Shown: piece by piece, positions 40,390-49,763 of the stretch
How the letters are laid out: each line of letters begins with the position of its first letter
How positions within the stretch are numbered: position 1 is the first letter of the stretch
Assembly: GCA_018820275.1 (NCBI GenBank)
Contig: JAHJOO010000038.1
Span: forward strand, 62,001 to 126,000
Direction: 5' to 3'
Length of the DNA: 64,000 nucleotides
Source: Alphaproteobacteria bacterium
GTDB taxonomy: Bacteria; Pseudomonadota; Alphaproteobacteria; Caulobacterales; Caulobacteraceae
Translations under genes and position numbers: made by a program
The notes under the pieces: generated by a model
Told to the model about the DNA's origin: nothing
Database searches by the model: none
What the model saw: the letters and a program-made list of their open reading frames with translations, nothing else

Positions 40390-40551
40390 TCAGCCCAGGC
40401 GGGCGAAAACCACGAAGGCCAGGACGCCCAGCAACACCACCCCGGCGATCAGCAGCCAGGGCGACAGGGCACCGCCGGCGCTGCGGCGCGACAGCTCGGC
40501 GTCGGCGGGAGAGGGGTCGCGCGGCGGCAGGTCGGGGGGCTGGGCGGCCAT
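40390..40551 (-). CDS. small C-terminal TM hypothetical protein
   Basis: [53 protein letters not shown]. Confidence 0.55.
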   Translation of the reverse strand: MAAQPPDLPPRDPSPADAELSRRSAGGALSPWLLIAGVVLLGVLAFVVFARLG

Positions 40552-40603
40552 GGGATCTCCGGTTCGGGTTTGCCCCACGGTGAGGCCGGTCTACGTTCGC
40601 ATC

Positions 40604-42055
40604 ATGACCGACGACTCCTATGTGTTCGAGGGCCCGGCCGAGGCACCGGCGCCGCGCGACAACAATCCGCCGCTGTCGATCTCGGAACTGTCGTTCGCCC
40701 TGAAGCGCACGCTGGAGGACCGCTTCGGTCACGTGCGCCTGCGCGGTGAGATCTCGAAGGTGAACCGGCACGCCTCGGGCCACGTCTATCTGACGCTGAA
40801 GGACGACAAGGCCTGCATCGACGGGGTGATCTGGAAGGGGTCGGTACGCGGGCTCGGCATCCAGCCGGAAACCGGGCTGGAAGTCATCGTCACCGGCAAG
40901 ATCACCAGCTATCCGGCGCGGAGCAGCTATCAGATCGTCATCGAGTCGATGGAGGCGGCGGGCGCGGGTGCCCTGCTGGCCCGACTGGAGGCGCTGAAGG
41001 TCAAGCTGCGCGACGAGGGTCTGTTCGACCCGGCTCGCAAGACGGCCCTGCCGCCGCACCCGGCCGTGATCGGCGTGATCACCAGCCCGACCGGCGCGGT
41101 GATCCGCGACGTGCTGCACCGGATCGCCGAGCGCTGGCCCTGCCGGGTCGTGGTCTGGCCGGTGGTGGTGCAGGGCGACGTCGCCGCCGCCCAGGTCGCG
41201 GCGGCGATCCGCGGATTCGACGCGCTGGGGCCCGGCTCCCCCCTGCCCCGCCCCGATCTGGTGATCGTGGCCCGCGGCGGAGGCTCGGTCGAGGATCTCT
41301 GGCCCTTCAACGATGAGGCCCTCGCGCGGACGGTGGCGGAGGCGCGCATCCCGATCGTCTCTGCCGTCGGCCACGAGACGGACACCACCCTGATCGACTT
41401 CGTCTCCGACCGCCGCGCGCCGACGCCGACGGGCGCGGCCGAGATGGTCACGCCCGTGCTGGCGGACCTGATCGGCTGGGTCGCGGATCTCTCGGCCCGG
41501 GCGGCCCGGGCCTCGGGACGGCTGGTGGAGGATCGGCGCACGCGGCTGCGGGCGGCGGCGCGCGGCCTGCCGGCGCGGGCCGACGACCTGCTGGCCCTGC
41601 CAAGACAGCGACTGGATCAGGCGTCCCTGCGCCTGGGCGCCGGTCTCGAGCGCAACCGCGCGGCGCACGAGCGCCGGGCGACGGCGATCGGCGCCCGGCT
41701 GGGACCGCACCTGCTGGAGCGGGCGATCGAGCGTCGCCGCGCCCGGCTGGACGCCACGACCGCCCGGCTGGCGGCCTTTCCGCCGACGCTGGAGCGACGC
41801 GGCGAGCGGCTGACCGCCCTGGCCCGCGCGCTGACGACGCTGGACCCGGCGCGGCCCAAACCGGGTTTCGCGCGGGTCGAGGATCAGGACGGCGCGTGGC
41901 TGACGAGCGCGACGGCGCTGACGCCGGGCCGGGCCGTGCGTCTGGTCATGCCGGACGGCACGGCCGGGGCGACCGTCGACGGCGGCGACCCGAGGCCTGC
42001 CAAGGCAGCCGCGAGGCCGAAGGCGACGCCGCCCGATCAGGGGGCGCTGTTCTGA
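40604..42055 (+). CDS. xseA: exodeoxyribonuclease VII large subunit
   Basis: [56 protein letters not shown]...[60 protein letters not shown]. Confidence 0.97.
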   Translation: MTDDSYVFEGPAEAPAPRDNNPPLSISELSFALKRTLEDRFGHVRLRGEISKVNRHASGHVYLTLKDDKACIDGVIWKGSVRGLGIQPETGLEVIVTGKITSYPARSSYQIVIESMEAAGAGALLARLEALKVKLRDEGLFDPARKTALPPHPAVIGVITSPTGAVIRDVLHRIAERWPCRVVVWPVVVQGDVAAAQVAAAIRGFDALGPGSPLPRPDLVIVARGGGSVEDLWPFNDEALARTVAEARIPIVSAVGHETDTTLIDFVSDRRAPTPTGAAEMVTPVLADLIGWVADLSARAARASGRLVEDRRTRLRAAARGLPARADDLLALPRQRLDQASLRLGAGLERNRAAHERRATAIGARLGPHLLERAIERRRARLDATTARLAAFPPTLERRGERLTALARALTTLDPARPKPGFARVEDQDGAWLTSATALTPGRAVRLVMPDGTAGATVDGGDPRPAKAAARPKATPPDQGALF

Positions 42056-42095
42056 CGGTCTTGAGCCCGTCGCGCGCCGCCCCTACCCTGTCGCC

Positions 42096-42287
42096 ATGAG
42101 CGATCAGGAAGCCCGCGTGTCCTATGGCGACGGCGACTTCGCCGTGGTGAAGCCGGGGCGGTTCGTCCGCTGCGCCGTCACCGGCAAGCCGATCCCGCTG
42201 GAAGGCCTGCGCTACTGGTCGGCCCAGCGGCAGGAGGCCTATGCGGGGCCGACCGAGGCGGCCCAGGCCCTGGGCGGCGCACGATGA
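42096..42287 (+). CDS. DUF2093-like small protein
   Basis: YGDGDFAVVKPGRFVRCAVTGKPIPLEGLRYWSAQRQEAYAGP. Confidence 0.8.
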   Translation: MSDQEARVSYGDGDFAVVKPGRFVRCAVTGKPIPLEGLRYWSAQRQEAYAGPTEAAQALGGAR

Positions 42288-43108
42288 GCCCCGACCGGCG
42301 CGCGCTGCTGGCGGGCGTCGGCGGCCTGGCCCTGGCGGGCGCGGCGCGGGCGGAGGTCCAGCTGGCCGTGACCGGCCGGTTCCAGCAGGGCGGCCACGCG
42401 ATCGGGCGCACGACCCCGCGGGCCATGATCTACGTCGACGGCGAGGCGCTGACCCAGGCGTCGGCGGCCGGCTGGTTCTTCGTCGGCTTCGACCGCGATG
42501 CGGCCGGATCGACCGAGATCGTGGCCCGGGACGGCGGGGTCGAGGCGCGGCGCACGCTGCGGCTGGAACGCGGCGACTTTCCCACCAGCCGGATCGACGG
42601 CCTGCCGCCCGCCACCGTCCAGCCGACTGACCCGGCCCTGCTGGAGCGCATCCAGCGCGAGGTGGCGCTGAAGACGGAGGGGTTCGCGAGCCGGGTCGAC
42701 GGCGACGACTTCCGCGACGGCTTCCGCTGGCCGCTGGAGACCGTCCGGGTGACCAGCGCCTGGGGCGCCCAGCGCATCCTGAACGGCACACCGGCGCGGC
42801 CTCACTACGGGATCGATCTGGGCGGGCCCGCCGGGGCCGCGATCCGGGCGCCCGCCGCGGGCACGGTGGCGCTGGCGGAGCGCGATCTGCATTTCGAGGG
42901 CGGCCTGACCCTGATCGATCACGGTCAGGGGCTGATCAGCGCCTGCCTGCACCAGTCGCGCCTGCACGTGGCCCGCGGCGACCGCGTGGCGGCCGGAGAC
43001 GTCATCGGACGCGTCGGCTCCAGCGGCCGGGCGACGGGCCCCCATCTGTGCTGGCGTCTCAAATGGCGCGACCGGAACCTCGATCCCTCGCTGATGGTGC
43101 GGGCCTGA
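42284..43108 (+). CDS. M23-family metallopeptidase, secreted
   Basis: ARPHYGIDLGGPAGAAIRAPAAGTVALAE...LTLIDHGQGLISACLHQSRLHVARGDRVAAGDVIGRVGSSGRATGPHLCWRL. Confidence 0.92.
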   Translation: MSPDRRALLAGVGGLALAGAARAEVQLAVTGRFQQGGHAIGRTTPRAMIYVDGEALTQASAAGWFFVGFDRDAAGSTEIVARDGGVEARRTLRLERGDFPTSRIDGLPPATVQPTDPALLERIQREVALKTEGFASRVDGDDFRDGFRWPLETVRVTSAWGAQRILNGTPARPHYGIDLGGPAGAAIRAPAAGTVALAERDLHFEGGLTLIDHGQGLISACLHQSRLHVARGDRVAAGDVIGRVGSSGRATGPHLCWRLKWRDRNLDPSLMVRA

Positions 43109-43157
43109 CCGGCCGGGTGCGATCCGCCCCCCGATGAAGATTTGTTTCGGCCCTGAT

Positions 43158-43172
43158 TTACCGACTCCTTAC
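43158..43172 (+). promoter_or_regulatory. CtrA-box-like element with a GANTC site in the spacer
   Basis: TTAC-CGACTCC-TTAC, compare TTAA-N7-TTAA; GACTC fits GANTC; about 57 bp upstream of the RR start in an AT-enriched stretch. Confidence 0.3.
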
Positions 43173-43228
43173 CACTCTGTAATCTGGTCCCCCGGTCGCG
43201 GACGTCGCGGCGCCCGGATCCCGTGACC

Positions 43229-43750
43229 ATGTCGTCCTTGAGTCCCCTTCAGATCCTGCTGGTCGACGACAACCAGCACATGCGGGCCATCACATCCGCC
43301 ATTCTCCAGTCTGCGGGCGTCCGCAGGATCCGCGAGGTCGGCGACGGCGGCGCGGGCCTGGACGCGCTGAAGGAGCAGGCCTTCGACGTGGCCATCGTCG
43401 ACTTCAACATGTTCCCGCTGGACGGCGTCGAGTTCACGCGTCTGGTGCGCAACAGCGCCGACAGCCCGAACCCCTATCTGCCGATCATCATGATGACGGG
43501 CCACTCGGAGAAGAACCGGGTCATGGAGGCGCGGGACGCCGGCGTGACCGAATTCGTGGTCAAGCCCATCACCGCCAAGGCGATCCTCGAGCGGCTGAAC
43601 GCCGTGATCTTCCGTCCCCGGCCGTTCGTGAAGACCGAGGGCTACTTCGGGCCCGACCGGCGGCGCACCGACGCGCGGAACTTCAAGGGACCCTATCGCC
43701 GGGCGGGCGATGCGGACCGGGCCGCGGACTCTGACGAGAGCGCGGCATAG
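43229..43750 (+). CDS. single-domain (CheY-like) response regulator with C-terminal tail
   Basis: ILLVDDNQHMRAITSAILQSAGV...DVAIVDFNMFPLDGVEF...PIIMMTGHSEKNRVMEARDAGVTEFVVKPITAKAIL; tail KTEGYFGPDRRRTDARNFKGPYRR. Confidence 0.88.
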   Translation: MSSLSPLQILLVDDNQHMRAITSAILQSAGVRRIREVGDGGAGLDALKEQAFDVAIVDFNMFPLDGVEFTRLVRNSADSPNPYLPIIMMTGHSEKNRVMEARDAGVTEFVVKPITAKAILERLNAVIFRPRPFVKTEGYFGPDRRRTDARNFKGPYRRAGDADRAADSDESAA

Positions 43751-44646
43751 ACCTTGTCGGGCCACCGCCTGTGGACCCAGAACCAGTCCTCCGGAACCTC
43801 GCGCACCCGATCCTCGACGAAGGTCGTCACGGCCTGGACGCCCCGGGCGATGTCGGCGGCGCGATCGCCCGTCTTCTCCAGCACGATCGGGGCGTGCGCG
43901 GTGACCCGGAAGCGCACGCCCGGGAGGCGCACGACGCTCATCGGCTGCAGGACCGTGCCGAATCGGAGGGCCAGACGCGACGGCCCGGGCGCGGCGTTCA
44001 CGGGCTGGCCGAAGAAGACGACCTCGGGCCCCTCACTGAACTTCTGGTCGTTCATCAGGGCGACCGACTCGCCGCGCTCCAGCCCCGCCAGCAGCTCCCG
44101 CGCGCCGTCGCCGCCCTTGGGCGCGAACAGCCTCACGCCGTAGCGGGCGCGGGCACGACGGATCTGGGCGTCGACGTAGGGATTGTTGGCCTGCCGGTAG
44201 GTGATCTGGCAGGGCACGCCGGCGGCCAGGATGGCGGCGGGCATGGTTTCGAAACAGGCCAGGTGGCCCGAGACGAAGACGACGGGCCGACCCGAGTCGC
44301 GGATGTCGTGCAGACGCTCCAGGCCGACGATCTCCAGTCGGCCGGACTCCATCGTGATGCGGTCCAGCAGGGTCGTCTCGGCGAAGGTCCGGCCGGTGCG
44401 CTCCCAGCTCTCCAGCGCCAACGCCTCGCGCTGCGCCTCGTCCATGTCCGGAAAGGCGATCCGCAGGTTCCGGATCACCGTGCGGTGGGTGCCGGTCTTC
44501 GGGCCAAGCGTCCTGAGCAGCCAGCCGCCGAAGGCCGAGGCGCGCTCCACGCCCAGCGCCCTCAGCAGCGCGGTCAGGCCCGCGAAGGCGACCGCCTCCA
44601 GCCGCCAGGCGAGATCCTGGACCAGACCGGGCCGGTCACCAGGCAA
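43693..44646 (-). CDS. LpxL/HtrB-family lipid A acyltransferase-like protein
   Basis: TVIRNLRIAFPDMDEAQREALALESWERTGRTFAET...VVFVSGHLACFETMPAAI...MNDQKFSEGPEVVFFGQPVNAAPGPSRLALRFG...WFWVHRRWP. Confidence 0.88.
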   Translation of the reverse strand: MPGDRPGLVQDLAWRLEAVAFAGLTALLRALGVERASAFGGWLLRTLGPKTGTHRTVIRNLRIAFPDMDEAQREALALESWERTGRTFAETTLLDRITMESGRLEIVGLERLHDIRDSGRPVVFVSGHLACFETMPAAILAAGVPCQITYRQANNPYVDAQIRRARARYGVRLFAPKGGDGARELLAGLERGESVALMNDQKFSEGPEVVFFGQPVNAAPGPSRLALRFGTVLQPMSVVRLPGVRFRVTAHAPIVLEKTGDRAADIARGVQAVTTFVEDRVREVPEDWFWVHRRWPDKVYAALSSESAARSASPARR

Positions 44647-45406
44647 TGGTGATGCCGCCGTCCACGACCAGGGTCTGGCCGGTCATGTAGCTGGAGGCCG
44701 GCGAGGCAAGATACACCGCCGCGCCCGCGATCTCGTCCGGCAGGCCGATCCGGCGCAGGGGCGCGGGGTCGGTGGCGACCTTCAGGATTTCCGGGTTCTC
44801 CCAGAGATAGCGGGCGAAGTCGGTCTTGATCAGGCCCGGCGCGATGCAGTTCACCCGGACGTTCGACGGCCCCCACTCCACCGCCAGGTTGCGCGCCAGC
44901 TGCATGTCGGCGGCCTTGGAGACGTTGTAGGCCCCGATCAGGGCGTTGCCGCGCAGGCCGCCGATCGACGAGACGATGACGACGGAGCCGTCCTTCCGCT
45001 CCAGCATCTCGGGCGCGACCATCTGGATCAGCCAGTGATTGGAGACGACGTTGTTCTGCAGGATCTTGTCGAACTGCTCGTCCGAAATCCCCGCCATCGG
45101 GCCGGCGTAGGGGTTGGACGCGGCGTTGCAGACGAGGACGTCGATCCGGCCGAAGGCGGCCCGGGTCTCGTCGACCAGCCGCTGCAGGTCTTCCTTGGAG
45201 GCGATGTTGGCGGGCACGGCGATGGCCCGGCCGGCGCCGAAGCGGGCGTTGATCTCGTTCGCCACCTCCTCGCACGGCCCCGGCTTGCGCGAGGAGATGA
45301 CGACGTTGGCACCGTGCTCGGCCATGCGCTCGGCGATCGCCTTGCCGATGCCGCGCGAGGACCCGGTGATCACGGCCGTCTTGCCGGTCAGATCGAACAG
45401 TTCCAT
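44636..45406 (-). CDS. SDR-family oxidoreductase
   Basis: MELFDLTGKTAVITGSSRGIGKAIAERMAEHGANVVISSRK...YNVSKAADMQLARNLAVEWGPSNVRVNCIAPGLIKT...GQTLVVDGGITI. Confidence 0.93.
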   Translation of the reverse strand: MELFDLTGKTAVITGSSRGIGKAIAERMAEHGANVVISSRKPGPCEEVANEINARFGAGRAIAVPANIASKEDLQRLVDETRAAFGRIDVLVCNAASNPYAGPMAGISDEQFDKILQNNVVSNHWLIQMVAPEMLERKDGSVVIVSSIGGLRGNALIGAYNVSKAADMQLARNLAVEWGPSNVRVNCIAPGLIKTDFARYLWENPEILKVATDPAPLRRIGLPDEIAGAAVYLASPASSYMTGQTLVVDGGITIAW

Positions 45407-45509
45407 GGGTCGCCCCTTCATTCCCAAGTTTCTGCGGCCGCTCTCTGGCCGTTCCGACGCAATAGCCGGATACTTGGCCGATTCCACCCGGAAAGGGTCT
45501 TCCCTCCCG

Positions 45510-46784
45510 ATGCGCGCGGTCACCACGGGCTTCCTGTTCTTCGGCTATCTGTTCCTCGGCATGACCGTGGGGGCCCTGCTGTGGCGAGGCGGCCTGGGGC
45601 TGGGAGCGGGCGTGGCCGGAACCCTGGGGACGCTGGGCGTGCTGGCCGCGGTTCACGTCGCCGTGGCCTCGGCCGCCCGGGCCCGGGCGCTGTCGCAGGA
45701 AATCGCCCAGGTGCGCGAGGCCCACCGCCTGCTGGCCGACGCCATGGAGCAGACCCAGGGGGCGCTGTCCGACCTGGCCCTCGCCATCGAGAGCGGCCCC
45801 CTGTCGCGCGCCGAGGAGCTGACCGGCGAGGTGCGCATGCTGGAGACCCTGATCCAGCAGATGAGCGAGAGCGTGGACCAGCGTCTGGCCGACGCCCGCC
45901 CCGCGGCCAGCCCGTTCGAGGATCGCCATCGGCGCCAGGCCGACGCCCTGCTGCGCACCGTGCACGACGCCCTGACGGAAAACCGGGTCGACCTGTACCT
46001 GCAGCCCGTCGTCAGCCTGCCGCAGCGTCGGACGGTCTTCTACGAGAGCTTCACCCGCCTGCGCGATTCGACCGACCGGGTGATGATGCCGGCGGAATAC
46101 CTGTCCATCGCCGAGGGCGAGGGGCTGGTGCCGGCGATCGACAACCTGCTGCTGTTCCGCTGCGCCCAGATCGTGCGGCGACTGGCCCGGCAGGACCGCA
46201 AGGTCGGCGTCTTCTGCAACGTGGCCCTGTCCTCGCTGGGCGACGAGACCTTCTTCCCCCAGTTCCTGGATTTCCTGAACCAGAACCGCGACCTGAACCA
46301 GGCGCTGATCTTCGAACTGGGTCAGGCGACGTTCGACGCGCGCGGCGCCGTCGAGGCCCGCAACATGGCCAAGCTGGCCGACCTGGGCTTCCGCTTCTCC
46401 ATCGACAAGGTGCAGACGCTGGATCTCGACTTCGCCGATCTGCAGCGGTCCGACGTGCGGTTCGTCAAGGTCGCGGCGGACCTGCTGATCGAGCAGCTGC
46501 TGGACCTCGACGGCGCGGCGCCGCTGGCCTCCCTGCCCGACATCCGGGCGGCGGACTTCGCCGGTCTGACGCGCCGCTACGGCATCGAGGTCATCGCCGA
46601 GAAGTGCGAAAGCGAACGCCAGATCGTCGACGTCCTCGAACTGGACGTGGGCATGGGTCAGGGCCACCTGTTCGGCGAGCCGCGCGCCATCAAGGAAGAC
46701 GTGCTGGCCGAGACGGACCCGCCGGCGGAGTTCCTGCGCTCGACGCTTCGCACCGCCGAGACGCGGCGACGCCGCGTCGGCTAG
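45510..46784 (+). CDS. TM/coiled-coil protein with degenerate EAL domain, TipF-like
   Basis: N-terminal TMs, Glu/Arg-rich linker, EAL fold (VDLYLQPVVSLPQRRTVFYESFTRLRD...GVFCNVALSSL...FELGQATF...FSIDKVQTLDLDFADL...IAEKCESERQ...GQGHLFGEP). Confidence 0.8.
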   Translation: MRAVTTGFLFFGYLFLGMTVGALLWRGGLGLGAGVAGTLGTLGVLAAVHVAVASAARARALSQEIAQVREAHRLLADAMEQTQGALSDLALAIESGPLSRAEELTGEVRMLETLIQQMSESVDQRLADARPAASPFEDRHRRQADALLRTVHDALTENRVDLYLQPVVSLPQRRTVFYESFTRLRDSTDRVMMPAEYLSIAEGEGLVPAIDNLLLFRCAQIVRRLARQDRKVGVFCNVALSSLGDETFFPQFLDFLNQNRDLNQALIFELGQATFDARGAVEARNMAKLADLGFRFSIDKVQTLDLDFADLQRSDVRFVKVAADLLIEQLLDLDGAAPLASLPDIRAADFAGLTRRYGIEVIAEKCESERQIVDVLELDVGMGQGHLFGEPRAIKEDVLAETDPPAEFLRSTLRTAETRRRRVG

Positions 46785-46816
46785 CCTTGGCCGTCGCCGC
46801 CTGCTAACCGCGCCGC

Positions 46817-47350
46817 ATGAAGATCCCCCGCATCGCCTGGGCCGCCTACGGCTTCGCCGTCCTGATCATCCTGCTGGACCAGGCCACCAAGGCCTGGGTG
46901 CTGGGGTCGGCGGACGTGTCGGACGTGGCGATGATCCCAGACGGCTACCGCTTCGCCGAGGTCATTCCGGGCCTCTTCCACATCACCATGGTTCGCAACA
47001 CCGGCGTCAGCTTCGGCCTGTTCGGGGGCGGCGAGGCGCGCTGGGCGCTGACGGTCTTCTCGCTGCTGGTCTCGGGCTTTCTGGTGTGGTGGGCGACGCG
47101 GACCGACCGCCGGATCCTGATCACCGCCATCGGCCTGGTCATCGGCGGCGCGGTCGGCAATGCCATCGACCGGATCCAGTACGGCTACGTCGTGGACTTT
47201 CTCGACTTCTCGGGCACCGGGGTGTTTCCGTGGGTCTTCAACGTCGCAGACGCGGCCATCACGGTCGGCGTGATCCTGCTGTTCGTCGACGGTTTCCTGA
47301 GCGACCGCCGTCCGCCGGCCAAGGTTGGCGCGGCCCCCGAAAAGTCGTAA
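46817..47350 (+). CDS. lspA: lipoprotein signal peptidase
   Basis: LDQATKAWVL, HITMVRNTGVSFGLFGG, GGAVGNAIDRIQYGYVVDFLDF...FNVADAAITVGVILL. Confidence 0.95.
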   Translation: MKIPRIAWAAYGFAVLIILLDQATKAWVLGSADVSDVAMIPDGYRFAEVIPGLFHITMVRNTGVSFGLFGGGEARWALTVFSLLVSGFLVWWATRTDRRILITAIGLVIGGAVGNAIDRIQYGYVVDFLDFSGTGVFPWVFNVADAAITVGVILLFVDGFLSDRRPPAKVGAAPEKS

Positions 47351-47410
47351 TCAGCCGCTCTTGAAGTCCGACGCGCCTTCGTGCGTCCGCCGCCGTCGTG
47401 AGTTGAGACC

Positions 47411-47986
47411 ATGTCGATCCGCAAATATGCCGTCCTCGGTCTGATGACCGCCTCCGCCCTGTCGCTGGCCGCTTGCGGCAACGTGCGGCAGTCGCTGGGC
47501 ATGACCCGCGTCACCCCGGACGAGTTCCTGACGGTCTCCACCGCCCCGCTGAGCCTGCCGCCCGAGTACGGCCTGCGTCCGCCGCAGCCGGGCCAGCCCC
47601 GTCCGCAGGACGTCACCCCCGAGGTCGAGGCGCGCCGCATCCTGGCCACCGAGCGCGGCGCGGTGGTCCGGTCCGAAGGCGAACAGGCCCTGGCGGCGCG
47701 AGTCGGCGCGGGCACCGAGTCGGTCGACAGCCGCGTCCGCTATCTGGTCGACGACGAGTTCGGCGACCTGGCGCACAAGGAATCCAGCTGGGCCGACCGC
47801 GTGATGTTCTGGCGCCGCGACGACGCCTCGACGCAGGGCACGACGCAGATCACGACCAACGACGGGGCCGTGACGATCGACGCCACCACCGAATACGAGC
47901 GCATGCAGCAGCTGACGGGCGGCCAGAACGCCATCGTCATCACGCCGCGCCGCGCCGGCGGCGGCTTCAAACTGCCGGGACTGTAG
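47411..47986 (+). CDS. DUF3035-like lipoprotein
   Basis: LSLAACGNVRQSLGMTRVTPDEFLTVSTAPLSLPPEYGLRPPQPGQPRPQ. Confidence 0.8.
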   Translation: MSIRKYAVLGLMTASALSLAACGNVRQSLGMTRVTPDEFLTVSTAPLSLPPEYGLRPPQPGQPRPQDVTPEVEARRILATERGAVVRSEGEQALAARVGAGTESVDSRVRYLVDDEFGDLAHKESSWADRVMFWRRDDASTQGTTQITTNDGAVTIDATTEYERMQQLTGGQNAIVITPRRAGGGFKLPGL

Positions 47987-47989
47987 GCC

Positions 47990-48961
47990 TCAGGTCGTCA
48001 GCACGCGGGGAAGTTTGAAGGTGACGGTCTCGCGCAGGCCGTCGTCCTCGCTCACCTCGGCGTCGAAGCGCCCACAGACGGCGTCGATCACCCCCTGAAC
48101 CAGGCTTTCCGGCGCCGACGCCCCGGCGGTGACACCGAGTGCGCGCACGCCCTCGAACCAGGCCCAGTCGATCTGCGAGGCGTCGTCGACTAGATGGGCC
48201 GCGGCGGCCCCCGCCCGATGCGCGACCTCGACCAGGCGCACCGAGTTCGACGAGTTCTTCGACCCGACCACGAGCACCAGATCGCTGACCTGCCCCAGTC
48301 GCTTGACCGCTTCCTGACGGTTGGTGGTGGCGTAGCAGATGTCTTCCTTGTGCGGATCCGGCAGCTCCGGGAAGCGCCGCTTGAGCGCCGCGAGAATCTC
48401 CGCCGTGTCGTCGACCGAGAGGGTGGTCTGGGTGGCGTAGGCGAGGGCCGCCCCCGCGGGTCGCACGAAGGCCTCGGCGTCCTCGACCGTCTCGATCAGG
48501 GAGATCGCCTCCGGCGGAAGCTGACCCATGGTGCCGATCACCTCGGGATGGCCGGCGTGACCGATCAGCAGGATGTGCCGGCCGGCCGCATGGTGGCGTT
48601 CCGCCTCGACGTGGACCTTGGAGACGAGCGGACAGGTGGCGTCCAGGAACAGCATCTCGCGCGATCGGGCGGCGGCCGGCACGGACTTGGGCACCCCGTG
48701 GGCCGAGAAGACCACGGGCCGGTCGTCCGGGCAGTCGTCCAGCTCCTTGACGAAGATCGCCCCCATGGCCTTGAGGCGATCAACGACGTGCTTGTTGTGC
48801 ACGATCTCGTGGCGGACGTAGACGGGCGCCCCGTACTTCTCCAGGGCGCGCTCGACGATCTGGATGGCGCGGTCCACGCCGGCGCAGAAGCCTCGCGGCG
48901 CGGCGAGCCGCACGGTAAGCGGACGGCGCGGATCGTCGACGGCGGCGGAGGGAGGGGTCAT
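47990..48961 (-). CDS. ispH: 4-hydroxy-3-methylbut-2-enyl diphosphate reductase
   Basis: [41 protein letters not shown]...[41 protein letters not shown]...[15 protein letters not shown]. Confidence 0.97.
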   Translation of the reverse strand: MTPPSAAVDDPRRPLTVRLAAPRGFCAGVDRAIQIVERALEKYGAPVYVRHEIVHNKHVVDRLKAMGAIFVKELDDCPDDRPVVFSAHGVPKSVPAAARSREMLFLDATCPLVSKVHVEAERHHAAGRHILLIGHAGHPEVIGTMGQLPPEAISLIETVEDAEAFVRPAGAALAYATQTTLSVDDTAEILAALKRRFPELPDPHKEDICYATTNRQEAVKRLGQVSDLVLVVGSKNSSNSVRLVEVAHRAGAAAAHLVDDASQIDWAWFEGVRALGVTAGASAPESLVQGVIDAVCGRFDAEVSEDDGLRETVTFKLPRVLTT

Positions 48962-49100
48962 GCCGCCTCATCTAGAGGCTGGCGACCCCGCGCGCCACCG
49001 TCCCGCGGGTTTGCCGCGCCTCGGTTTAGCCGCTATCAGCGGTAAGCGTCTTACCGGGCGGGGCGCACGTCGCGCGCCCGCTCCCAGCCGGATATTCATC

Positions 49101-49763
49101 ATGCGTCGCGTCCTTCCGCTCGTTCTCGTCGCCGGCCTGGCCGCCGCGGCCCTGCCGTCCGCCGTCGCCGCCCAGAGCCAGTCGGGCCGAGGCGAAACCG
49201 CCGACGGGCAGAACGCCAACCAGACCGCCCGCCAGCCGCGGATCGCCCCCCTGTCGCGCCGGGCGAACGCCGGGCCGTGCCCGACCGTCCGGATCCTCTA
49301 TGACGCCGCGCGCTACGTCGAACTGGCCGACGGTCAGGCGCGCGCCGCCAGCGTCGGCTACACCGGCGAGATCGAGGGCGTGAACTCGGAGTGCACCTAT
49401 CGCAACGACGAGCCGATCACGATCGACATGGACATGCTGTTCCGGCTCGGCAAAGGACCGGCGGCCCAGGGCGAGGGCCGCACCTACCGCTACTGGGTCG
49501 CGGTGACGGCGCGCGACCGCGCCGTGCTGCACAAGGAATATTTCGACCTGCCGGTGGCCTTCGTGGAGGGTGCCGACCGGATGGACGCCCACGAGCAGCA
49601 GCGGATCGTCATCCCGCGGGCGGAAGCCACCACCTCGGGCGAGAATTTCGAGGTCCTGATCGGCTTCGACGTGACCCCCGAACAGGCCGAGTTCAACCGC
49701 AACGGCAGTCGCTTCTGCGTCGACGCCGTCGGGACCGACCCGGGCACCTGCGTCCGCAGATGA
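49101..49763 (+). CDS. secreted hypothetical protein
   Basis: Signal peptide [42 protein letters not shown]... Confidence 0.7.
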   Translation: MRRVLPLVLVAGLAAAALPSAVAAQSQSGRGETADGQNANQTARQPRIAPLSRRANAGPCPTVRILYDAARYVELADGQARAASVGYTGEIEGVNSECTYRNDEPITIDMDMLFRLGKGPAAQGEGRTYRYWVAVTARDRAVLHKEYFDLPVAFVEGADRMDAHEQQRIVIPRAEATTSGENFEVLIGFDVTPEQAEFNRNGSRFCVDAVGTDPGTCVRR

